Translations under genes and position numbers: made by a program | Part shown: positions 14,739 through 26,056 of the stretch, piece by piece | How positions within the stretch are numbered: position 1 is the first letter of the stretch | Layout: the number at the start of each line of letters is the position of its first letter | Assembly (NCBI GenBank): GCA_902806565.1 | Contig: CADCXA010000024.1 | Span: 62,001 to 126,000 of the forward strand | Direction of reading: 5' to 3' | Length of the DNA: 64,000 nt | Origin: Hypoxylon rubiginosum | Lineage: Eukaryota; Ascomycota; Sordariomycetes; Xylariales; Hypoxylaceae | Notes under the pieces: model-generated | The model's database searches: none | What the model was told of the DNA's origin: nothing | Seen by the model: only the letters and a program-made list of their open reading frames with translations

Positions 14739-14968
14739 TATTAAAGTTACTTATAAACCACAAGTTTATAAATATTTTAACTATTTTATAATTAGTTATT
14801 TTAAAGTTATATTTTAAAACCGTAATTTTTATAGTTTAACTTATAAAATTATATTATTTATTATAACTTTATAGTTATTTTTTTTACCTTAAATTTAATT
14901 TTAAAATATATTTAATATAATACTTTTATTTAGTGTTAACCTTTATTTAGTTATAATAAACTATAACA
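14739..14968 (+). repeat. 3' LTR of the RIP-degraded chromovirus
   Basis: A 230-bp partner of 5426-5655, same length, beginning TATTAAAG and ending CTATAACA, so the terminal CA is preserved in this copy. The differences from the 5' LTR are transitions of the RIP type. Confidence 0.8.
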
Positions 14969-14973
14969 ATAAA
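14969..14973. repeat. Target-site duplication, right copy (ATAAA)
   Basis: ATAAA directly after the 3' LTR, identical to 5421-5425. Confidence 0.6.
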
Positions 14974-17900
14974 ATAATATAAAATTTAATAATTTAAATT
15001 TTTAATAAGGTTTTTTTAAAAAAAAAGCTTTTTTTTATTAATATATATAATTATATTTTAAGTTATAATATATTTTATTACTTTAAGTTTTAATAACGTT
15101 AAATATATTATAAATTTTTATATTAAATAATATAAAACTAATAAAAACATTTATAAAAATTAATTTTAATTATTAATAATAAAAATAATATATTAATTAT
15201 AAAACCACTTATTTTTTTAAATAAAATTATAAATATTAAATTAAATATTTTTAAAATATATTAATATTATAATTTTATATTTTATTATTTATATTTATAT
15301 AACTATATTTTCTTTATTAATATAATTATTAAACTTTATATATAAATATATTATAAAATAAATTAAATAAAAAAATAAACAGCTAGTTATATTAAATTTA
15401 TTAATAAACTAGTTACCACCAAGTTTTATTAAAAAATAATAACTAAAAATAAAATTTAAATTTTTTTTTTAATAAAAAAGTTTTTTTTAAATTTTAAAGA
15501 AAATTTTATATATAATTAAAATGTTATATTTTATTTTAGTTTTTTTATTTTATAAAAGAACTTTTTTAATAAAAATTTTAAAACGTTTTTAAAAATTTAA
15601 AAAACTTATAAAAAAAATTTAAACTATTATTTATAATTTATTAATAATAATTTTAATTTTATAAAAAAATCTAAAAAAAACATTATATAAAATATAAAAG
15701 TATAAAATACTTATATAAATTAAAACAATAAAATAAATATAAAATGTTTATAAAATAATAAAAATTATAACACTAAAAAAAAAAATAACGTAAATAATAA
15801 ACTAATTAATAATATAAAAAAGTTTTAACAGTTATTTATTTTTTTTAAAAATATATAAAATATTATAAAATAAATATAATATAAAAATACACTTATATTT
15901 AAGCCGTTTATTTTATAATTATAATAAAAGTTTTATATAAAATATTATTATAAATTATTAGATTTTCTATTAAAAAAAAATTATAATATTATTATATAAT
16001 AATTAATAATATTAATATTAAAACTAATAACTTATTAAAAAATAATATATATATTAAATAAATTATTATAATTTAAATATAAAAATAAAAAATAAAAGTT
16101 TTATTATTAAATTAAAAAACATTTATAAATATAACTAAAAAATTAAATAATAAATAATAATAAAATGTTTTTATATTAACATTAAATATAAATATAAACA
16201 TTAATTTATAAATAAACTTAATATTTTATAAATTTAAAAATAAAAACCTTATAAATTTAAATAAAAATTTTATATTATAATTTATAATATAATTTAATTA
16301 ATATAAAAAATAAACACGTTTAATAATAATTATAATTAAATATTATTATAATCGTTTTTAAATAAATATTATTAACGTTTTAATAAAACGAAATAATTTA
16401 AATTATAAATAATTAATAGTTTTATATATTATTCTTTAACATTTAAATAAAATAAAAATATAATAATTAATAAAATCATTTAATAATATAAAAAATTTAT
16501 TAAATTTTAATAACTATTAGTTATTATTTTATTTTAATAAAAAAAGCGAAACTAAAAAAAGTGTTATAATTAAAACTTTAATTAAAACCTTTAAAAATAA
16601 AAATACTTATAAATAAATTAAACTTATAATTATATTAAAATCTATAAAAATATATATAAATAAAACGATTATTTATTTCGTAGTAAGTTTATTTAATAAC
16701 AGGTTTTAAAAAATCCTTTTTAAAAAAAAAACTACTTAAAAATAAATAAATATTTTAATTATAAATAAGTGTAATATAATAAACAAAGTAAATTTTAATA
16801 AGATTTATAAGTAATTTTAAAAAACATAAAATTAATATAAAAAATATTTTAAAAATATATTTATTATTATTTTTTATAAGGATTTTTATTAGTTTAAACT
16901 AATATAAAAATTATTTTTACTATATTTTTTAAAACCTATAAATAAACATATTTATAATAATATAAAATATATATTTAAAATAAATATAAAAAAAAAGAAT
17001 ATATTTTATATCCGTAGTTACTAACTTTAAAAATAATTTATAAATATTATATTTTTTAATTAATAAATATAAACATTAAATATTTAATTTATTAGTTTAT
17101 TAAATTATTTATATTATAACTAATAAACTATAAAAAATATAAATATATTAAATATAAAATTAATATAATTTAAAAATATATTTTTAAATTATAAATATAA
17201 AGTTATTATATTATTAAATTTTATATAATATATAATAAACTTTTAAGTTTATTTTATATTTATAAAAAAACGTAACTAAAAAATATTTATATTTTTATTT
17301 AAATATATCCTTAAATATATATAAAAAAATAAAATAAATATACTTATTAAAACGTTTTAAATAATAAATAAGTTAAATTTAAAAATACCAGCCTACTTAT
17401 TTTTTATAAAAAATATACTAATTATATTAATAAAAAATAACTATTAAACGCTTAAAATAATAAATAAAGTAAAATATATTATAAAAACATTTATATTTAA
17501 TTTAAATTTATTTATTTACTTAATAAATATAAATATTTTTATTATAATATAATTATTAAAAATTATATTAGTATTTTTCCTTTTTATATAAAATATTTAT
17601 TTTAATAAATTAAATAAAAAGTTACTACCTTTTTTTTTTAATAAAATTTATAAATTAAAGCGAAATATATTAACAGTTTTTAATAAACTTTTCGATAAAA
17701 TAAAATATATATTTATATTAACTTTTATTATTATAAAATTTAAAGTGTAAAACTAAATATTATTAAAAGTTTTTTTAAGTTTTATATTAAAATAAGAAAC
17801 TTTTAAAAAAATAAATTTTATAATTATATATATATAGTTATTTTAAATAATAAGTTTTAATAAATTATATTTTTTATTATTAGTAAAAAAAAATATTAAT

Positions 17901-20850
17901 TAAAATTATAATTTTTTTATTAAATATAAGTTAATATTAATTATTTTTTTAAACTTAAAAAATAAATTATATATAAGTATTATTTACTTTTAGTAATAAG
18001 TTTATTATAAGTTATTTTTATTTTTATTTTTTTATTATAAACATTTTTTTATTTTTATTAATCTTTTATTTGTTTTTAAATATATTATAATTTTTTATAT
18101 ATATATATTTACTTATTATTTAAATTAAAAAAAAAAATTATAAAATTAATTTTTATATAAACTTAAATTATTAACTTTTATAATTATAAGATAATTTATA
18201 AATTAATATAATTATTTAAGTTTAAATAATAATAACTTTTAAAAATTATTAATAAATTATAAAAAAATAATATTATTATAAATAACTTATTTATATAAAA
18301 ATTAAATTTATAATATAAATATATAAATTTATATAATAAAACTATAAATTTAGATTATATATAATATTAATATATATATAAATATTAATTATAATACGAT
18401 TTTTTAATAATAATTAAAAAAAAAGCTTTAATTATAAGTTAAGTTTTAATAATTACTTTTTTTTATTAAATATACCTACTTAATTAAATTACCATTTTTT
18501 AATGTTTATAAATGTTTATTATTTATATAAATAATTTTTTATTATTTATTAAGTTTTTTAAATAAGTAGTTGTATTTTTAATTAATTAATTTATTTTATT
18601 TTTATTAATATTATATAAAATTATTTTTTTGTAATTTTTTTTAAAAGTTAAATTAAAATTAGTTTATTTTAGAATTTAAAAGTTTTTTTAAGAAAAATTA
18701 AAAGAAGTTATATATAAAACTTAGGTATTTTAATTAATATAATAAATAATATTATTTTTAATATTTTTTAATTATTTAATTAAATTTTAAATATTAATAA
18801 AAATTTTTTATTTTTTATTAATTATTTAAACTTAATTTTTTTACTTATAATTTAAATAAAAAATTATAATATATAATAAAATAAATAAAAATAAAATTTA
18901 AGTTTATTTTATTTTTTAAATAAAAATAACAAATAATAAAAAAATATATATAAAAAGGAAATAAAAACTAATAAAAAAAATTTATATTATAAATATAGTT
19001 TTTATTATATTTTAAATTTATTATAATTTATAAATATTATAAAAATAAATATAATATCTTTTATATTTACCATTTAATTTTAATTATTTTTTATATAAAA
19101 AAAATAGTTTTAATAATTAATTTTTTATATAAATAAAAAATGTTTAATAATAAAGCTTATTAGTAAGTTTTATTTAAAAAATAAAATCTATTTTATTAAT
19201 CTTTTATATATTTTTAGTTTAAGTATTTTTTTTTTTTTCGCCTTTTTTAATATATTTAATATATAATTTAAAATAATTTATTTATTATAAATTATTTAAA
19301 ATAAAAAACTAAAAAAATATAATTATAAAACTTTTTAATAATTATAAATCTATAAATAAATAAGAATAAAAATCTCTTAAAATACACATTTTTTTATAAC
19401 TTAAAAACCACTTAATTTTAACTAATAAAATACGTTATTTTTTTTTTAACGGTTTTATTTTTTTATAATATAATTAAAACTTTTAATATTATAATAAGTA
19501 GTTATATTATTAATATTTTATTAAATACCGTTATAATATATTAATAAATATAAATTAAATAAGAAATAAAAATAAAACTAACATTAAATTTTAAGTAAAA
19601 ATAGTTTTTAATAAATAATTAAGCTTTTATAACTTAAAGTAATTAATATAAATAATGTTTTTTAAAGTTTTAAATATTTTTATTATATTATATATAATAT
19701 ATTTTATTTAAATTATAAAAATAATTTCAGTAAAAAATTCCTATACTTATAAAAAATTAATAATAAAATCCATATTATATAATATAAATAATTTAAAAGT
19801 TATAATAATATTTATAAAATATTATTAAAAAAAAAAAAAAAGTTTTTTTAGAATTATATAACAGTAAAATAATATATAAAAAAATATAAAATAAAAAAAT
19901 TTAAAATAATATAGCTTTTTAAAAAAATATAAAATAATATTATAATTATTTTTAATATTATATATAATTTATATATAAAATATAAAATAAAATTAATTAA
20001 TTTTTATATTTTTTAAATTATAAAAACTATAAATATTTAATTAATTTATTAAAATATTATAAACGTTAATTATAAAAAACTTATTAATAATATATTAATT
20101 ATAAATATATTAATATATTTAATTAATATTTATATAAATAATAAAAATATTATAAAATATATATTTTTTATAATATATATATATTAAAAATTAAAAAAAT
20201 AAAATAAAATTAAATCGCGATATTATTAAACTTATATAAATAAAAACTATTATATATTATTTAAATTAATACCTTATATTTTTAAAATATAAAATAATTT
20301 TTAAGTTATAAAATAATTTTAAATATAAAAAGCTTTTAAAATATAAAATAGTTTTATAAAAAAAATTAATTTTTCTTTAAAAAATAAATAATTACTTTAA
20401 AAATAATTTTATTTTTAAAAAATAACCTTTTTTTAAAAAAAACTTTTTAAAGCTTTTTTAAAAAATATTTTTTAAGTAACTATTATTTTAATATTTTTAT
20501 TATTATTAATAATTTTATTTAATTATTTATTTTTTATAGTTTAATTAAAAAACTTATAAATATTATAATGTAAATTATAAATTTAAATTTTATTTATAAT
20601 AAAAAAAAAAAAAAAAAAAAAAAAGTAAATAAAATAAATAAAATAATAGAAATAAGAAAATAAAATTTTAAAAAATTATACCAAAATTTTAAAATAGGTT
20701 TTTAAATATAAAACGGTTTTTTCTTATAAAATATTTTTATAAGTAAAATAATTCTTCCTAAGAAAAAGTACGAATTTTAATTGAAGTAAAGCTATAAGAA
20801 TAATAATTTTTTTCGAAAAAATCGTTTTTTTAAAACACATTTTCCTGTTA
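14974..20850. other. A+T-rich RIP-degraded block, right flank
   Basis: The same extreme A/T composition as the left flank, with no supportable gene in any frame. A pure run of 24 A occurs at 20601-20624, followed by A/T microsatellite-like sequence. Base composition changes abruptly to balanced sequence between about 20840 and 20890, which marks the heterochromatin-like/euchromatin edge. Confidence 0.85.
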
Positions 20851-21203
20851 CGGTATATTATAAAAAATATAGCGATTCAGGCCCCGGATACCACAGTCAA
20901 AGAACGAATTCTCAACCCGGATTATATAACAGAGCCTCTCTATATTAACAGAAAAGTGATGATGCCTACCCCGGGTGTCCAGGTAGGGGCACTTTATATC
21001 CCCGGTCCTTCGGTTGAGAGGACGATGCGAGTGGTTAATCTGGCATTCGGACGCCGCCAAAGGAGAAGAGCCGAAGTAGCGAAGAGAAGGGTGGAGATTC
21101 CAGGGCTGAGGGCTCTTCAAGGCATGCGGGGGGCTTTAGACTCTTGCTAAACATCAGCATCGAGAGGAAATGGGACGAGATGCTCGACTTTCACGACAGC
21201 TGA
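20851..21203. other. Transition zone next to the AT block
   Basis: Balanced base composition returns here. Short open stretches exist on both strands, but none shows a recognisable domain or splice pattern. It could be a scrambled 5' part of the HET relic that follows, but no HET N-terminal motif is visible. Confidence 0.4.
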
Positions 21204-21804
21204 TACGAGATTGTCAAGCAATATGCCATGAGGCCGTTGACCAAGAATGGTAGGCGTATCTGAGTTTCTCCAGCGGAACTCCAATATCATGTTTGTAGCT
21301 AGGATGTGGGAAGAGACTCTGGTTATGATTCTGCTCTGGAACGTGAAAGCGGGCGACCCGCACGTCAAGCCCTCGGGGCTATCTCCGAGCTGGTCCTGGG
21401 TCTCCGTGGTAGGGAATATCGAAAGTCAACTTGAGTCGCCGTTCAAGTCGGGCGAGGCTCCCAACTCTGGTCCCGAAAAGTATGAGTTCGAGATTTCCGA
21501 TATTAGTTATCAGGCAATTACTGTGAAAGGCGGCTGTGTAGTTGACGCGAGGTTGGAATTGTGAGGCTACCTGGCCCTCCATTTCATCCCAAATAACCCG
21601 GCGAATTTTCAAGATATTACAGAGCTCCATTGCCTACCAATTCTGGTATGTGAAGATCGAATGGATGGGATCGTCGTTCAAAAGATAGATGATGCTAGTA
21701 GCTTTAAGCGAGTTGGGTACTTCTGGGACAGCTGGTTTCGGTTCGGAGTTGGTTCGAGGAGAAGAACAAGGAGAAGAAGAGAAGGGAAAAAGAAAAGAAA
21801 TTAG
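21204..21804 (+). pseudogene. HET-domain protein, C-terminal fragment (broken)
   Basis: Three blocks in order resemble the C-terminal half of fungal HET (heterokaryon-incompatibility) proteins. First is a YEIVKQYAMRPLT segment at about 21204-21242, like the W..iv..Ys.R.LT block. Second is MFVARMWEETLVMILLW followed by SPSWSWVSV (21289-21411), like the aGlW...l...LLW...PSWSWas core. Third is MDGIVVQKID...FKRVGYF (21661-21728), like the family's terminal block. The first block is in a different frame and meets a TGA, so at least one frameshift exists. A second TGA at 21562 interrupts the otherwise continuous frame that ends at 21804. The N-terminal HET domain is absent. A decayed gene at the RIP edge is the simplest reading. 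An unrecognised intron spanning a stop cannot be fully excluded. Confidence 0.65.
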
Positions 21805-21972
21805 AAAAAGAAGTTTTCAATATTTACCTTATTAATATCTCGGTACGGTTCTTGAAACGGGAAGGAGACTCATTCCATTCGGTCGAAATACAAATGCTGT
21901 ATTGTCCCTACCTAGGTTGGTAGATAATTGCGATTTTTATTGAAACAATTGCTGCGGAGCCACCCCTGACGC

Positions 21973-23310
21973 TCATCGCTCGTCTACGAGCTCTTTAACC
22001 TTCCCGCTAGACTCGTCGTGATCCAGCTCGTCGGCATCGACCCATTCCAAACGAATAGAGAGAATAGCACCCGCCAACCGATCGTGCTTCCAGCCTGGAG
22101 AAATTTTCCAGATTGCCGATTCGATGTTGTGCCGCAGCTGACCTGGATTATGGGGGATGGGATAAGCCAACCGGATGATAAGTTTTGGTCGAGAATCCTC
22201 ACAGCACAGAACACACTGGAATCGTCCATCGACATTGGTCCCTAGAGCGTTGTTCACTACCTCCTTCACCAAATAAATATCCAACGTGGCTTCTGCAAGC
22301 TTGATTTTAGCTGGTACCCGGCCCTTATACTTGAAAGTCCGAGATTCGTAATCCACCCATTCAGCGACATCACCAACTGGGTAGCGGATGATGGGCTGTA
22401 GGCGGCGGAGTAGGTGCGTTATGATGACGTTCCCTTTGACACCAGGTTGTTTGATAATAGTGCCATCGTCTGTCACGATCTCCAATATCGCTATCTCGTG
22501 TGCGACGGAGTACGTCGGGTCCACGTCGCAGTTTTCGCACGTTGTAATAGGGGCTGGCAAGCCCACTGGGCCTATATCAAGCTTGGTGCTGTACATTAAC
22601 GGAAATAGCTTGGCCTTTGGAAATACGTCATGCCACGACGAGTGAAGTCTCTTGGGCAAGCTGTGACCTAGATACAGAATGGCCCGCACCGAGAGCAAAA
22701 CGGTGTCAGAAGTACCAAAGTACTCGGCAAGGTGGACGATGTCGAATGGTGGTCCGATTAGAATGCTTGGACGGAACCTCTCAACTGCAGCGGCAATGTT
22801 TTCTAACGGCTGCTCGTTCGATATAAGTATCTGGATGCTTTTGACTGGAACCATGACCCCTGTGTACATGTTAACAGTATCCCAGAAGCCAGTATGCAGG
22901 TCACTAGTTGTTGCCAGACTCGCCAGGCGATCTCCCTCCGAGAGGTCCAGAGTAGATCCCCATATGAGAGCCTTGGCTTTGCTATGGTTATGCGTTTCAT
23001 CCAATGTCAAGTGTATACTTTCGAGGTGGCTGGTAGACCCGCCGGTGCAAAGAATCCTACCCCCGACCAACGGAGTAGTCAAGACGTTAGCCAAGTCGGC
23101 TCTCGCCATTTTCCAATAATCCTCTAGATCGGTGATCGGAAGGTCTTCTAGGAAACTCTCATCGTCTAAGATAGATTGGTAGAGATGCCTGTAGTAGTAT
23201 GTGTGTTTGCGCGCAAAGCTAATGACGTCGCAGGCAAGCGAAGCCTCCGTGGCGTCCATGGTGAAACTAAGAATCGCAGGTGCAAAGGGTGTTTGAAATA
23301 ACTGTCCCAT
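21973..23310 (-). CDS. PaaK-like adenylate-forming enzyme
   Basis: An intronless 445-codon frame from the first true ATG (23310); the frame is open further upstream but without ATG. It resembles phenylacetate-CoA ligase (PaaK)-type members of the ANL adenylating superfamily. The N-terminal part has an ARKHTYYYRHLY...DLPITD segment as in PaaK. A glycine/serine-rich loop GGRILCTGGSTS stands where the ATP-binding P-loop lies. The C-terminal part has RYPVGDVAEW and KYKGRVPAKIKLAEATL, matching the Y-x-x-GD and GR...K cores. It would activate a carboxylic acid as an acyl-adenylate. Substrate and acceptor are unknown, and no carrier or reductase domain is fused. A TATATATA stretch lies about 45 bp upstream of the ATG. 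It sits next to the RIP block and the HET relic. No biosynthetic cluster is evident. Confidence 0.7.
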   Translation of the reverse strand: MGQLFQTPFAPAILSFTMDATEASLACDVISFARKHTYYYRHLYQSILDDESFLEDLPITDLEDYWKMARADLANVLTTPLVGGRILCTGGSTSHLESIHLTLDETHNHSKAKALIWGSTLDLSEGDRLASLATTSDLHTGFWDTVNMYTGVMVPVKSIQILISNEQPLENIAAAVERFRPSILIGPPFDIVHLAEYFGTSDTVLLSVRAILYLGHSLPKRLHSSWHDVFPKAKLFPLMYSTKLDIGPVGLPAPITTCENCDVDPTYSVAHEIAILEIVTDDGTIIKQPGVKGNVIITHLLRRLQPIIRYPVGDVAEWVDYESRTFKYKGRVPAKIKLAEATLDIYLVKEVVNNALGTNVDGRFQCVLCCEDSRPKLIIRLAYPIPHNPGQLRHNIESAIWKISPGWKHDRLAGAILSIRLEWVDADELDHDESSGKVKELVDER

Positions 23311-24166
23311 AGGATCATATGTTAGATGACTACCCAGGTACCCTAGGGGGAGGTATATATAAGCTTGCCTCCTATACACGGTTGTTTAAGCGATGCGCTT
23401 CTAGAATCCCACTAGTTCGAATGGGTTGCGTCAGTCGGTGCGATTAATGATAATGGCATCACCTGCTTCCATCAGCTATACCTGTACCTATAGTAGTAAC
23501 AATACAGACGTGGCAAGAAATGTGTTGTGGTAATGTGTCTGTACCATGTGCCTTTGATTACCTGGCACGTTTCTGACTCCTTTCTTCCTCTCCCTAGACT
23601 GTGAAACTGAAGAGCTCGCGAGCGGCACGGAGACAAACATCGTGTTGTTCAAAATCCTAGAGGACACGGGTGGACGGGTTTATGTAACACAAGTGATTTG
23701 GTAACTACATCGTGTAGGATGTGTTGGGCTGCCGGGCTCGGCGGGTGTAAGTTGTAAAAAGACTTCACCTTTCACTGCCAAGGACTCTTGCTCGAGCCTA
23801 GTGCTTGAGGCTACATGATAAGAGCACGTATTAACAGCTGACTGGCCACCTATTGCCCCGTAAAGTGACTAAGTTGGTTCATTTCATTATAGAGAGTATT
23901 AAAAAGGGAGTCATTACAAACATGAAGTGTAGAAATATACCACATCGTGGGACGGGTCCGTCTGGTGAGAAGCAACCGGGGAATCAAATAACAAGTAGCT
24001 TGAAACGAAGCGCGAAAGGACGCAGGCCAAAGTTTTCGACACCGATACCAGATCCGTCGTCCGCTGTGCCCAAGTATCTTAAAGATCAAACGCGTACTGC
24101 CGGATTCTCCTGGCGGGAATCTAAAGGAAACGAACTTCAAAAAGGGACAGCCGAATGATTCATTCG
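23311..24166. other. Intergenic, promoter side of the adenylate-forming enzyme gene
   Basis: An 856-bp stretch between two minus-strand genes. It contains the TATA-like stretch at about 23352-23360 on the minus strand. The open stretches at 23850-24158 overlap on opposite strands and show no domain. Nothing else is supported. Confidence 0.5.
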
Positions 24167-26056
24167 TTAGCTGGCCTCGCCACTCCCGCTCGGTCCACCT
24201 GACGCACCCTCGCCTGTATGTTTTCCTCTTAGTTCCTTGATTCGTCGTGGCTCTTCAATCAGGTCCCATGCTCTCTCCCTTTTACTCTTTCGTCCGACCT
24301 CGGCTCGCTCGAGATCGCTGATGTCGTCCGAGCTGAAGGAACTGGCACTAGGGCTGCGATTCAATACCATATTAATAGTGAGACCCTCCCGCTGTTTGGC
24401 TTTAGCCTGGGCTGCCTTGAGTTTCACGTCCTCCGGATCATCGCACGCTAGTGTCACGATACCAAGGCCGGGGAAGTTGTGTTCCAGGAACTTCTGCAAG
24501 TAGGGTAGCACGGATTTATCAGGGCGATAAGTACCGCTGTCGTTGTCGATTATCAACTGATAATATTGCGGCTTGGATGGAGGGGATTCCGTCGGCGGCC
24601 CGCCTTGAAGAATCTGGTCGGGATGAGTAGGCTCGCCGGGTTCGGGATCTTCGGTAACGTGAGGTTTCTTGAGCCTGCGGATGAAGAACTCGCCCGAACA
24701 GGCGATATAAATAGCAGCATCGCTATGCATAGTATGCTTGCTAAGGAGATCGATACCAAATTCCTTTCCCGTCTCGGTAAACTTCAGGCTGCCATCCAGG
24801 GTCAAGACATAGGTGAAGGTCCGTCCACCTTCGTCAAAGTGAGCCATCTTCAGGAACCGCATAGTAGCTGCTTCTGTGCACGGTTCGAAAGTGCCCCAGG
24901 TAGTTGTATCTCTAAAGCTATACACGCGAGCGTGCTGATGGTGGAGAGCTTTGTTCAAAATCTTGCCGCGCAAGCCGCGGCTCCTGAATAGGAGACCAAT
25001 GACGGGACGGAATTCGACAAAACGGTGATACAATTTAGAAGGTACCGGACCACTCAACTGTATCTCGTTTGCTTGGAAGTCGTATTTCTGAGTCCCCCTG
25101 TCTGCCTTCTTGCCGTTTCCATGCGAGGAAGAAGCCGCATCGTCGTGGTCATTGGGGCCTTCAACCTCATCTCTATTCACCTTTATGCCTGTTAAGCGGC
25201 CAATCATGGGAGAGTAGTGCTTGAAGTAATAGGCTGGGCCGGCGGTATACATTTGGCCGTAGGGCGGATCGGATTGGCCTAGAACGACGGCACTCACGTA
25301 GAGCTTCGGGGTCATGGATACATCTTTAATGAAGGCGCTGGTGCACGCCTTGAGAATGTAGGCACGCTTGCTACCACTGCGCTTCTTGACCTCGAACTCT
25401 TTGCCTGGGGGCTTGAAGCCTTCCCAGTTTTCGCTTAGAGAGTTTACCACGATGACCACATTCCCTAGTCGATCGTCGTGGTCTGGCCAATCTTCGTCAT
25501 ATAGGCGGCACTTAAGCTTGAACCCCGACGACGGCACATTAGCGACAATCCAGTCTTGCTCCCACTCGGGTTCGAGCGTCTTCCTCAACGTGCGCGTCCG
25601 AAAGACGAGGTCGGGATCTTCCTTGTGCCGCTTTGGCAGTGAGGTTGTTAGTGTAGCGGTAAGAAAGGGGTCGGAAGATCCCGTAGAGAAGTCGGCAGCG
25701 GGTAGGTTCGATGCTCGATGAAATGTGAATTTCACCGTATATCCCGGCGGAACATCGGGTAACGGCGTCGAGTCGAAGCCACCGGGAGGCTTGGCCTTGT
25801 TTTTGAGCTTATCCCTCTGTTCTTTAATTCGGTCCTTGAGGGTGCTGCGACGTTGAATGGGACTATTCTGCTTCTCGTTGGCGTCGTCAACGCTTGGTTG
25901 TTGAGGATCCTCAGGGGTTGGGTGGTCGTCCGAGACTTGTTTATTATTTTTCTCGTTGTTGATGTCATTGGCGGCCCCCCCTTGCGACGTTCCTTGCGAC
26001 GGTCCGTCTTGGCTACGGGGCTCCAAGTCGGCTGCCTTTTCGACAGCAGCAGACAT
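24167..26056 (-). CDS. C2-domain protein
   Basis: An intronless 629-aa frame with an ATG at 26056. The first ~95 residues are low-complexity and charged (Glu/Asp/Gln/Lys-rich). Residues about 100-200 form a C2 domain (VKFTFHRASNLPAADFSTGSSDPF, then RTRTLRKTLEPEWEQDW and LYDEDWPDHDDRLG), with the Asp residues expected in the Ca2+-binding loops. A conserved globular middle follows (PPYGQMYTAGPAYYFKHYSPMIGRL, YHRFVEFRP). The tail is Ser/Asp/Lys-rich. C2 domains bind phospholipid, often with calcium, so a membrane-associated role is likely. Similar single-C2 proteins of this size occur across filamentous ascomycetes, but I know no assigned function. It is divergently oriented from the methyltransferase at 27210. 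Confidence 0.8.
   Translation of the reverse strand: MSAAVEKAADLEPRSQDGPSQGTSQGGAANDINNEKNNKQVSDDHPTPEDPQQPSVDDANEKQNSPIQRRSTLKDRIKEQRDKLKNKAKPPGGFDSTPLPDVPPGYTVKFTFHRASNLPAADFSTGSSDPFLTATLTTSLPKRHKEDPDLVFRTRTLRKTLEPEWEQDWIVANVPSSGFKLKCRLYDEDWPDHDDRLGNVVIVVNSLSENWEGFKPPGKEFEVKKRSGSKRAYILKACTSAFIKDVSMTPKLYVSAVVLGQSDPPYGQMYTAGPAYYFKHYSPMIGRLTGIKVNRDEVEGPNDHDDAASSSHGNGKKADRGTQKYDFQANEIQLSGPVPSKLYHRFVEFRPVIGLLFRSRGLRGKILNKALHHQHARVYSFRDTTTWGTFEPCTEAATMRFLKMAHFDEGGRTFTYVLTLDGSLKFTETGKEFGIDLLSKHTMHSDAAIYIACSGEFFIRRLKKPHVTEDPEPGEPTHPDQILQGGPPTESPPSKPQYYQLIIDNDSGTYRPDKSVLPYLQKFLEHNFPGLGIVTLACDDPEDVKLKAAQAKAKQREGLTINMVLNRSPSASSFSSDDISDLERAEVGRKSKRERAWDLIEEPRRIKELRGKHTGEGASGGPSGSGEAS

Larger units (their letters stand above)
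5426..14968 (+). mobile_element. RIP-inactivated Ty3/gypsy chromovirus LTR retrotransposon
   Basis: A 9543-bp element bounded by two 230-bp LTRs (5426-5655 and 14739-14968) and flanked by an identical 5-bp duplication ATAAA (5421-5425, 14969-14973). A purine tract (14720-14738) abuts the 3' LTR. Between the LTRs one plus-strand frame keeps the order reverse transcriptase, integrase, chromodomain, which is the chromovirus layout. Coding sense is destroyed by TAA/TAG stops where Gln or Trp codons are expected and by Asp-to-Asn and Gly/Glu-to-Lys type changes, all explained by C-to-T and G-to-A mutation. No gag could be recognised in 5656-8600. The element cannot encode an active protein. The family-level call is firm; a named family is not possible from the sequence alone. 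Confidence 0.85.

Noticed and set aside
1..20850. Centromere or telomere-adjacent sequence
   Set aside because: The composition would fit a centromeric or subtelomeric AT block, but no telomere repeat is seen and AT blocks with RIP-degraded elements occur all along fungal chromosomes.
21984..23127. Several ORFs on both strands inside the PaaK-like gene
   Set aside because: Alternative-frame shadows of the 445-aa coding frame.
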